Positions 1 through 4,678 of a stretch of DNA of 7,219 nt are shown here, in pieces; the stretch's first letter is position 1; each line of letters begins with the position of its first letter. This DNA comes from DATLAN01 sp035527455 (lineage in GTDB: Bacteria > Planctomycetota > Planctomycetia > Pirellulales > Thermoguttaceae). Where the stretch lies: assembly GCA_035527455.1 (NCBI GenBank), contig DATLAN010000271.1, positions 1 to 7,219 on the forward strand. Direction: 5' to 3'. The translations under genes and the position numbers were made by a program. Under the pieces are notes generated by a model. That model was not told the origin of the DNA. It ran no database searches and saw nothing but the letters and a program-made list of their open reading frames with translations.

Positions 1-31
1 CGGCGAGGATCACGGCCAAGACGTCCTTCAT
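1..31 (-). CDS. glgC: Start of a probable glucose-1-phosphate adenylyltransferase (partial, N-terminus only)
   Basis: Only the first ten codons lie in the window; they read MKDVLAVILA, and the eleventh codon begins with G. This matches the opening of the nucleotidyltransferase fold, where the strand VLAVILA leads into the glycine-rich GG-x-G-T-R-L nucleotide loop. The form MK-[DN]-VLA-x-ILAGG is typical of bacterial GlgC, which makes ADP-glucose from glucose-1-phosphate and ATP for glycogen synthesis. The start is supported by an AAAGGA Shine-Dalgarno sequence six bases upstream (about 38-43). The gene has the same orientation as the HD-domain gene to its right but is separated by 286 bases and a strong terminator, so it is probably transcribed on its own. 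Other sugar-nucleotide pyrophosphorylases open similarly, so the exact substrate is not certain from ten residues. Confidence 0.5.
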   Translation of the reverse strand, partial: MKDVLAVILA

Positions 32-166
32 GTTGCATCCTTTCGGCGAACCGGCCCAAAACTCGGACGTTGCCCCGTAGGCCATCTTATCGACTTGGGG
101 AGATTCGATCAAAGGGGTCGTAGCGATTCGGCGGGAGTGCACGGCCGGAGTGCCAGCCATATAGAT

Positions 167-194
167 AGAGTATTGCTTACGCAGAGGGAGTCAA
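167..194 (-). promoter_or_regulatory. Possible sigma-70-like promoter for the leftmost gene
   Basis: On the minus strand TTGACT (194-189, five of six matches to the -35 consensus) is followed after 16 bases by TACTCT (172-167), in an AT-rich patch that continues as ATCTATAT. It lies just past the T-run of the preceding terminator and about 135 bases upstream of the glgC-like start, a sensible place for a promoter. The -10 match is poor, and planctomycete promoter consensus sequences are not well defined, so this is only a candidate. Confidence 0.25.
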
Positions 195-199
195 GAAAG

Positions 200-288
200 A
201 AAAAAAATCACGGGTGGCACGCCCTGAGGAACGAAGGGCGTGGAAAACCTGCCAAACCACGCCCTTCGTCCCTCAGGGCGTGCCACCC
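200..288 (-). terminator. Rho-independent terminator after the HD-domain gene, built from palindromic element 1
   Basis: Read on the minus strand, the HD-domain gene stops at 318. Thirty bases later comes a very stable inverted repeat (288-212; arms of 32 bases with one mismatch, 13-base spacer). Four bases after it is a run of eight T (207-200), followed by a further T/C-rich stretch. A GC-rich stem followed by a T-run is the standard intrinsic terminator layout. On the plus strand the stem is followed by CAATTGG and has no T-run, so termination should be one-directional and insulate glgC from the HD gene. Confidence 0.6.
212..288. repeat. Modular palindromic element, copy 1 (two hairpins inside an outer inverted repeat)
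   Basis: Modules in order on the plus strand: GGGTGGC (212-218); stem ACGCCCT (219-225); loop GAGGAACGA (226-234); stem complement AGGGCGT (235-241); GG, a 13-base A-rich spacer (244-256), CC; stem ACGCCCT (259-265); loop TCGTCCCTC (266-274); stem complement AGGGCGT (275-281); GCCACCC (282-288). It can fold either as one 32-bp hairpin with a single mismatch, or as two perfect 7-bp hairpins closed by the GGGTGGC/GCCACCC stem. The end pieces and both 9-base loops are identical to those of the element at 942-1041, while the stem sequence is unrelated. This identifies it as a member of a dispersed family, likely genome-wide (inferred). It is noncoding and lies between the HD gene and the glgC-like gene. 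Confidence 0.9.
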
Positions 289-317
289 AATTGGACAAGT
301 TCTTTCTGCGCGGAACC

Positions 318-890
318 TTAAGGAGACTCTGTTCCCGAAATCTCCAACTCCGCCGCGTGGGGCCGCAACGCGTCGATCACGAACTGGACGTGCTCGCCCG
401 GCTCGACGCCGAGCAGTTCGATTCCTTGGTGGATCAACTCGCGATCCACTTTGGCGGCGAACGCCTTGTCCTTGAGCTTCTTCTTGACGCTCTTGGGCTT
501 CAGCGACGCGATCCCATCCGGCCGCACCAGACAGCACGCGATCACGAACCCCGCCAGCTCGTCGCAGGCCAGCAGGGCTTTGTCCATGGCCCTCTTCGGC
601 GGCAGTCCCCACCTGGTCTGGTGAAAAGAAACCGCGTAGGCGATCTCCTCCTCGCCTTGCTCTCGCAGCCAGTCGACGATCCGCTGGGGGTGTTCCTCGG
701 GCCATTGTTCGTAGTCCGCGTCGTGCAGCAGCCCGGTGATCGCCCAGGTCTGCTGGTCGGCGGCGGCGTCGCCATACTGGACTGCCGCCTGCTGCATCAC
801 GACCTCGACGGCCCGGGCGTGCTTCAACAGCGAGGGGTTGGTCGTCCACGCCTGAAGCTGCTTGAGGGCCTGTTCGCGCGTAAGGCTCAT
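318..890 (-). CDS. HD-domain (HDIG-type) metal-dependent hydrolase, function unknown
   Basis: A 190-residue soluble protein starting MSLTREQAL. It carries the HD-domain metal ligands in order: His24 (LLKHARAVE), the His56-Asp57 pair (GLLHDADYE) and Asp110 (ACDELAG); His67 and His90 are further candidates for a second metal site. HD proteins are usually phosphohydrolases acting on nucleotides or phosphoesters. This small stand-alone form, with the conserved C-terminal stretch LVRPDGIASLKPKSVKKK, is found in many bacteria without an assigned substrate. The ATG at 890 is chosen because GGAG sits seven bases upstream; an in-frame ATG at 911 would add seven residues and has only a weak GAGG four bases upstream. 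No membrane segment or signal peptide is seen. The gene is flanked on both sides by palindromic elements of the same family and is followed by a strong terminator. It is probably transcribed from the 187-base gap after ribE or by read-through from that operon. Confidence 0.88.
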   Translation of the reverse strand: MSLTREQALKQLQAWTTNPSLLKHARAVEVVMQQAAVQYGDAAADQQTWAITGLLHDADYEQWPEEHPQRIVDWLREQGEEEIAYAVSFHQTRWGLPPKRAMDKALLACDELAGFVIACCLVRPDGIASLKPKSVKKKLKDKAFAAKVDRELIHQGIELLGVEPGEHVQFVIDALRPHAAELEISGTESP

Positions 891-940
891 GAGCGTTCTC
901 CGAGGGCTCATAGTACCTCATGTCACTTGATCTTGGCAGT

Positions 941-1042
941 TGGGTGGCTGGGGTCGAAGCACGAGGAACGAGTGCTGAGCCCCCAGAAAGCCAGTTCTGG
1001 GGGCTCGGTGCTCGTCCCTCGCACCTCGACCCCAGCCACCCA
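941..1042. repeat. Modular palindromic element, copy 2 (larger)
   Basis: Modules on the plus strand: GGGTGGC (942-948); 14-base stem (949-962); loop GAGGAACGA (963-971); stem complement (972-985); G, 10-base spacer, C (986-997); 14-base stem (998-1011); loop TCGTCCCTC (1012-1020); stem complement (1021-1034); GCCACCC (1035-1041). An outermost T-A pair (941/1042) can be added. Each 14-base stem has TGGGG/CCCCA at its base, a three-mismatch internal loop in the same place, and a perfect 5-bp inner stem. The inner stem is AGCAC/GTGCT on the left and GGTGC/GCACC on the right. Six of the seven differences between the long outer arms lie in these inner stems and keep local pairing; the seventh is the loop A/G difference also present in copy 1. 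It occupies most of the gap between the ribE stop and the HD gene. No T-run follows on either strand, so it is not an obvious intrinsic terminator, though it could stabilise or process the transcript. Confidence 0.9.
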
Positions 1043-1077
1043 CGAAGTCGACGGCAATGAGGTAGTAGTGAACCGAT

Positions 1078-1680
1078 TTATCGGGTCCAGTTTTCCGCCT
1101 CGGCCAGCCGCTGGACGTACTTGGCCAGGATGTCGGTTTCGAGGTTGACCTGGTCGCCCACTTTCAGCCGGCCCAGTGTGGTCACCGCCAGGGTGAAGGG
1201 GATCAAGGACACGCTGAACCGGTCGGACTCGCAGTGGACGATGGTCAGGCTGACCCCGTCGACGGCGATCGAGCCCTTCGAGGCCATCTGCACGGCCAAC
1301 TCGCGGGAAACGGAGAACCAGAAGTCGGACCACTCGCCCATGTCGTGACGTTCGAGCAACCGCCCGGTCCCGTCGATGTGGCCGCTGACGAAGTGTCCGC
1401 CCAGCCGGTCGCCCACGGCCAGGGCCCGTTCCAGGTTGACCAGGCTGTCCAGCCTCAAGTCGCCGAGGTTCGTCCGCGAGAGGGTTTCGGGCCCGGCGTC
1501 GAAGGCCATCGTCTTGTCGTCCGTCTCGACGACCGTCAAGCAGCAGCCGTTGACCGAGATGCTGTCGGCCACGGACGTCTCGGCCGCGATTTTCGGCTCC
1601 CGGATGATCAGCCGGCAACCGGGCGGGTCCAAGCGAATTTCGGCCACTTTGCCCAACGCTTCCACGATTCCGGAGAACAT
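1078..1680 (-). CDS. ribE: Riboflavin synthase, alpha chain
   Basis: A 200-residue cytoplasmic enzyme of the usual family length. It catalyses dismutation of two molecules of 6,7-dimethyl-8-ribityllumazine to riboflavin and the pyrimidinedione precursor, the last step of riboflavin synthesis. It has the two tandem lumazine-binding domains of the family: domain 1 (about 1-97) opens with MFSGIVE and contains SVNGCCLTV; domain 2 (about 98-190) contains KGSIAVDGVSLTI. GGHFVSGHIDG (94-104) spans the domain junction and holds His101; Cys47 and His101 correspond to the conserved Cys and His of the E. coli enzyme. The C-terminus has the typical NLETDILAKYVQRL. The ATG at 1680 is chosen because MFSGIV is the conserved family start, with AAGG seven bases upstream; the reading frame stays open further upstream but overlaps pssA. 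It starts 17 bases after the pssA stop in the same direction, so it is very probably the last gene of the psd-pssA-ribE operon. No FMN riboswitch is seen upstream. Confidence 0.97.
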   Translation of the reverse strand: MFSGIVEALGKVAEIRLDPPGCRLIIREPKIAAETSVADSISVNGCCLTVVETDDKTMAFDAGPETLSRTNLGDLRLDSLVNLERALAVGDRLGGHFVSGHIDGTGRLLERHDMGEWSDFWFSVSRELAVQMASKGSIAVDGVSLTIVHCESDRFSVSLIPFTLAVTTLGRLKVGDQVNLETDILAKYVQRLAEAENWTR

Positions 1681-1697
1681 GATCTTGCCTTGAGTCG

Positions 1698-2525
1698 TCA
1701 AAACAGCGGGTCTTCCTGTTGGCGCCGTTGCACCACCTTGGCCCAAGCGAGCCGCACCGGCCCGTACAGCGCGAACACACAACAAATGATCGGCACCGAG
1801 TAGCCGCGAATCACCATCACGGCCACCAGGGCGAATACCAACGCCACCACGTGGCCGAAACTCTTCTGTCCCCGGAGCAACTGGTTGGTCACGTGCGGGT
1901 AGGGGATTCGCGAGACCATCAGCAGGGCCACCAGCACGGCGAAGAACGGGAGTATCGTCTGCAGCACCACCTCGATCTCTTCGGCGAAAGCCAGCGGGTT
2001 CTTGGCGTTGCGCAGCGTGTGGAACATGATGCCGAAGCCGGCAATCGCCGCCGCCGCCGCCGGAGAAGGCAACCCGTTGAAAACCAGGTGGTCGTCATCG
2101 TCGCTGGTTTCCACGTTGAATCGGGCCAATCGCAACGCCGCACAGGCGGCAAACCCGGCCGCCACCACCCACATCGCGTCGTTGTACAACACGCCGTCCA
2201 AGGAAGTGAACCGGGGGCACATCTTCACCAGCAGAAATCCCGGGGCGACGCCAAACGTGACCAGGTCGCAGAGGCTGTCCAACTGCGCGCCGAAATCGCT
2301 GGTCGTCTTCGCCAGTCGGGCCACGTATCCGTCCAAAGCGTCGAACACCATGGCCACGAAGATCAGCCATCCGGCGAACATCACGTTGTCCAGGTCCACC
2401 GCATCCATCATCATCGTATCCGGCTTATCCACCCGCGATGCCACCACGATCGCAAAGAAACCACACACCAGGTTCCCCAGCGTGAACATCGTGGGCAATA
2501 CGGCTACAGTTCGGATCGGTCGCAT
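1698..2525 (-). CDS. pssA: CDP-diacylglycerol--serine O-phosphatidyltransferase (phosphatidylserine synthase)
   Basis: A 275-residue integral membrane enzyme that joins CDP-diacylglycerol and L-serine to make phosphatidylserine, releasing CMP. The CDP-alcohol phosphatidyltransferase signature D-x2-D-G-x2-A-R-x8-G-x3-D-x3-D is complete: Asp62, Asp65, Gly66, Ala69, Arg70, Gly79, Asp83 and Asp87, the aspartates being the metal and substrate ligands. The N-terminal VLPTMFTLGNLVCGFFAI (9-26) and LRLARFNVE (131-139) are typical of the type II (Bacillus-like) PssA family. Several hydrophobic helices are visible, at about 9-29, 48-61, 117-133, 156-169, 190-204 and 224-256. The immediately upstream gene is psd, whose enzyme decarboxylates the product of PssA, so the two steps to phosphatidylethanolamine are encoded together. 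The 29-base psd-pssA gap is filled by a heptamer repeat and offers no recognisable Shine-Dalgarno sequence before the ATG at 2525. Translation may therefore depend on coupling to psd or on a leader without an SD. Confidence 0.96.
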   Translation of the reverse strand: MRPIRTVAVLPTMFTLGNLVCGFFAIVVASRVDKPDTMMMDAVDLDNVMFAGWLIFVAMVFDALDGYVARLAKTTSDFGAQLDSLCDLVTFGVAPGFLLVKMCPRFTSLDGVLYNDAMWVVAAGFAACAALRLARFNVETSDDDDHLVFNGLPSPAAAAAIAGFGIMFHTLRNAKNPLAFAEEIEVVLQTILPFFAVLVALLMVSRIPYPHVTNQLLRGQKSFGHVVALVFALVAVMVIRGYSVPIICCVFALYGPVRLAWAKVVQRRQQEDPLF

Positions 2526-2528
2526 GGG

Positions 2529-2560
2529 AGTTGTCAGTTGTCAGTTGTCAGTTGTCAGTT
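2529..2560. repeat. Heptamer tandem repeat, AGTTGTC x 4.6
   Basis: Four perfect copies of AGTTGTC (2529-2535, 2536-2542, 2543-2549, 2550-2556) are followed by a partial AGTT (2557-2560). On the coding (minus) strand the unit reads GACAACT. The repeat fills the whole psd-pssA gap and includes the psd stop codon (TGA at 2557-2555). It also takes the place where the pssA ribosome-binding site should be. Because each unit contains TGA, gain or loss of units would leave the psd stop in place but change the spacing to pssA. Heptameric short tandem repeats of this kind are known from other bacteria, notably cyanobacteria. Confidence 0.95.
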
Positions 2561-3511
2561 CCCCGCGTACCGTGCCAGCACGCTGCTGCCGGCTTTGACC
2601 GGCTGACCCACTTCCACTTCGATCTTCAGGTCGTCCGCTTCCGGCAGGATCAGTTCGGTCCGAGACCCCAGCTTGATCATGCCGAACTTGTGTCCCCGCG
2701 CGACGACCTCGCCCGGCCGCAGGTTGCAGACGATCCGCCGGGCGAACATGCCGGAAATCTGGCGAACCACCAGCCGGCGATGCGGCGGCTCTTCCTCCTC
2801 CAGGCCGATCCAGGTGTTTTCGTTCCGCAAGACGCTCTCCGCTCTCAGGGCATTGAGGAACTCGCCGGGCGAGTACCGCAAGGCAATCACCCGGGCCGCG
2901 GACGGTGCGCGGTTCAAATGGACGTTGAAAATCGACAGGAAGATTCCGATCCGCACGGCCGGACCGCCGACGAACTCGTCGTGCTCCAAGTGCGTCACTT
3001 CGGCAATCTTCCCATCGGCCGGCGAGACCAACAGCCCGGGCTCCTGCGGCACGCGACGCGGCGGATCGCGGAAAAAGTAGACGACCAGGCACAGAAGCGC
3101 GCCGGGCACCACCGCCAGGTACCACCAGTAGAAAGCCAAGACGACGGTCAAGCCCAGCAACGGCCAGCCCATCAGTTGCAGCTCGGCCAACCCCCATCGG
3201 GCGAAGGGCAGCCGCTCCCGCCAACGGAACGGATCGTCGGCCTCGTCCCAATCGCATCGGCACCGGTTGCGGCAGAACTTGAGGTCCCGCGGGTCGAAAA
3301 CCTCGTGCGGGGCCCCGTCGCACTCACCCCGCCGAAGCAGGGCCATCCGCCGGACGTAAGCCGGGCGGAACCGCTTCAGCCACCACCGCCGCCACCGCCC
3401 CCAGGCCATTTCAATCCGATAGCACACCCCACCACCAGGTTGCACGCCGACGAAATTCTCCGGCAGCGGTTCCGGCTCGGCTCGGGCAGGAGAGACTTCG
3501 GTCGTGCTCAT
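2555..3511 (-). CDS. psd: Phosphatidylserine decarboxylase proenzyme with N-terminal extension
   Basis: Converts phosphatidylserine to phosphatidylethanolamine at the inner membrane, using a pyruvoyl group made by self-cleavage. From the ATG at 3511 it has 318 residues. The short-type decarboxylase core fills the C-terminal half: SPADG (Asp166), FNVHLNRAP (His198) and GMIKLGSRTEL, where cleavage is expected between Gly282 and Ser283. These give the Asp-His-Ser set needed for maturation. Two hydrophobic segments (about 114-145) precede the core, as usual. Before them is an extension of about 105 residues with a basic, tryptophan-rich stretch (WGRWRRWWLKRFRP) and a Cys/His cluster (Cys64, His69, Cys80, Cys84, Cys86), which is not part of the minimal family. 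The start is uncertain: ATG 3511 has no good SD; ATG 3553 (14 residues longer) has only a weak GGGAAG; TTG 3697 has AAAGGA seven bases upstream, but the added residues do not resemble the family. It is the first gene of the psd-pssA-ribE operon. Confidence 0.95.
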   Translation of the reverse strand: MSTTEVSPARAEPEPLPENFVGVQPGGGVCYRIEMAWGRWRRWWLKRFRPAYVRRMALLRRGECDGAPHEVFDPRDLKFCRNRCRCDWDEADDPFRWRERLPFARWGLAELQLMGWPLLGLTVVLAFYWWYLAVVPGALLCLVVYFFRDPPRRVPQEPGLLVSPADGKIAEVTHLEHDEFVGGPAVRIGIFLSIFNVHLNRAPSAARVIALRYSPGEFLNALRAESVLRNENTWIGLEEEEPPHRRLVVRQISGMFARRIVCNLRPGEVVARGHKFGMIKLGSRTELILPEADDLKIEVEVGQPVKAGSSVLARYAGN

Positions 3512-3717
3512 CGGCTCGTCAATCAGGGGAAGATGAAGACGGCGAGAATTCATGATATCGCTTCCCAAAATGGTTGGGAAGGAACGGCGTCTCTTACCGG
3601 GCGTGAAATCGAGGGGCACATAACGCTTTGTGCCGAAGACGCTGCTGAAATGAATCTCCGGCCGCGCCCGCTGGTCAACTGCCCCCGAATCGCGCAAAAT
3701 GGGTCCTTTCCCTTATC
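3512..3717. other. Upstream region of psd: short hairpin, no clear gene
   Basis: The minus-strand frame of psd stays open to a TTG at 3697, but the extra residues resemble no family and include a translated hairpin. A perfect 8-bp inverted repeat (3561-3568 with 3574-3581, loop of five) lies just upstream of the alternative psd start at 3553; its inner arm contains GGGAAG, the only SD-like bases for that start. No convincing -35/-10 pair could be picked out. Nothing here continues the broken PQQ-like gene in any frame. Confidence 0.45.
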
Positions 3718-3926
3718 GTGTATTGGTTCAGTCGGAAATGGAAGGCTGCACCCCGTGAGCAACGATATTCTCAGGGTAGTACCGGTGCCTCTTCTCTGTT
3801 CGCGTAAATGCCTGCAAGAACACGTCTTATCCGATCTTGGAATAGAGAAGAGGCACCGGTACTACTCTGTGTTTGCGTGCGAGGCCCCGACTTCATGTTC
3901 TTCCATTTCCGACTGAACCAATACAC
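3718..3926. repeat. Nested inverted-repeat element, 209 bp, possible MITE-like insertion
   Basis: The outer arms are a perfect 27-bp inverted repeat (3718-3744 with 3900-3926), beginning GTGTATTGGTTCAG from the left and its complement on the right. Inside is a second inverted repeat: a perfect 22 bp (3776-3797 with 3844-3865), extendable to 26 bp with one mismatch (3772-3797 with 3844-3869), around a 46-base centre. The sequences between outer and inner arms (3745-3771 and 3870-3899) are not complementary to each other. The right edge coincides exactly with the point where PQQ-like protein similarity stops (after the Glu codon at 3929-3927). No transposase is encoded and no target-site duplication is visible. 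It could be a non-autonomous transposable element or two palindromic repeats nested by successive insertion. Confidence 0.75.
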
Positions 3927-4439
3927 CTCGTGGTCATAACAGAGCAGGCCGTAGGAACCGAAGTACACGTAGACACGCTCGTCATCGACCTGCGGCGTCG
4001 AGGCCGCCGGGCTGTTGGCCTTGTGCACGTTTTCGATCGACACCTCGGGCGCCTCGTTGCGCCACGCCGGTTTCCCGGATGCCGTGTCGAAAGCGAGCGT
4101 GACCAGGCGACCGTCCTCTACAGCCGTCAGAAAGATCCTGTTCCCGGCAAGCACCGGCGAAGAGAGACCGTGGCCAGCGGGCGTTTTCCAGGCGAGTTGA
4201 CCGGCATCGAGCTTCACCGGCGGTTGGCACGTGTGGGCAACGCCCGAACCTCCGGGCCCTCTGAGCTGGTTCCACGAGTCGACTTCCGCTCGGGCATGAT
4301 CCAACCCGTCGCCAGACGTCGTGCCCTCGACCTTCGGATCGCCGTAGTCCTCGCCTTCGAGATCGGCCGGAAGGACGTTGGTCTCCGCGGCGGACAGCGA
4401 AGTTGCGCACAGAAGCACCATCATCGAGAAAGCCGTCAT
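3771..4439 (-). pseudogene. Truncated secreted PQQ-like beta-propeller protein (5' remnant)
   Basis: The ATG at 4439 is chosen because AAAGGA lies eight bases upstream; an ATG at 4448 directly abuts the same SD. The first 171 residues are a normal N-terminus of a planctomycete-type outer-membrane/periplasmic PQQ-like (quinoprotein-fold) repeat protein. They comprise a signal peptide (about 1-17, MTAFSMMVLLCATSLSA), a charged linker, then WNQLRGPGGSGVA (56-68), a first blade with AWKTPAGHGLSSPVLAGNRIFLTA (split here only by description: 83-106), a second with TASGKPAWR (119-127), and STPQVDDERVYVYFGSYG (147-164). Relatives usually run to 400 residues or more with many further blades. Here the similarity ends after CYDHE, exactly at the edge of the inverted-repeat element, and the frame then reads about 50 unrelated residues through that element to a stop at 3771. 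No remaining part of the protein is found further downstream. It is most likely a dead fragment, although a short secreted product could still be made. Confidence 0.8.
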
Positions 4440-4678
4440 TTGTCGCATCCTTTTGTGGAAACTGGTTCAGTTCGATTCTGGTCAGATCCGGACCGTTTGC
4501 AATCCGCCGCAGTCTGTTGCCATCCCGCCGCAATCAGAAGTGGTAATCGGTGCGACAAGTGGTAGAAGTGGCAGTCGCTGCCGCGGCCCGGTGGCATCCG
4601 CATCCACCGTCGGATATGATGGGGGCGCCCGCATCACCCATTCACGTGTCGAGGCGGCGCGATGGGAGGAAGAATAGA
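4440..4678. other. Divergent intergenic region between the PQQ-like remnant and the propeller gene
   Basis: These 239 bases must hold the control signals for the plus-strand gene starting at 4679 and formerly for the minus-strand remnant starting at 4439. A short imperfect direct repeat around CCGCCGCA (about 4506-4534) and repeated AAGTGG words (about 4540-4575) are visible. No persuasive -35/-10 pair, operator palindrome or structured RNA was recognised. A plus-strand frame from 4550 stays open into the next gene, but its residues are low-complexity and lack an SD, so it is treated as noncoding. Confidence 0.5.

Noticed and set aside
941..1042. Intrinsic terminator after ribE
   Set aside because: The stem is strong, but neither strand has a following T-run, so only transcript stabilisation or processing can be suggested.
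240..1148. A plus-strand open frame (302 codons) antisense to the HD gene
   Set aside because: It starts inside palindromic element 1, runs through element 2, and has no SD or domain. The minus-strand HD protein explains the region.
1681..1785. Longer riboflavin synthase start upstream of MFSGIV
   Set aside because: The extra 35 residues overlap the pssA C-terminus in another frame and do not resemble the family, which begins at MF[ST]GIV.
2529..2560. Possible CRISPR-like repeat
   Set aside because: Units are seven bases with no spacers. It is a simple tandem repeat.
2531..3916. A long plus-strand open frame (461 codons) antisense to psd
   Set aside because: It mirrors the codon bias of psd on the opposite strand, is proline/glutamine/arginine-rich without a recognisable domain, and crosses the inverted repeats. 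It is a GC-rich shadow frame.
3718..3926. Possible integron attC site or tRNA-like fold
   Set aside because: There are no R-box/L-box core sites, no extrahelical-base pattern and no cloverleaf with an anticodon. The nested perfect arms fit a transposon-like or palindromic repeat better.
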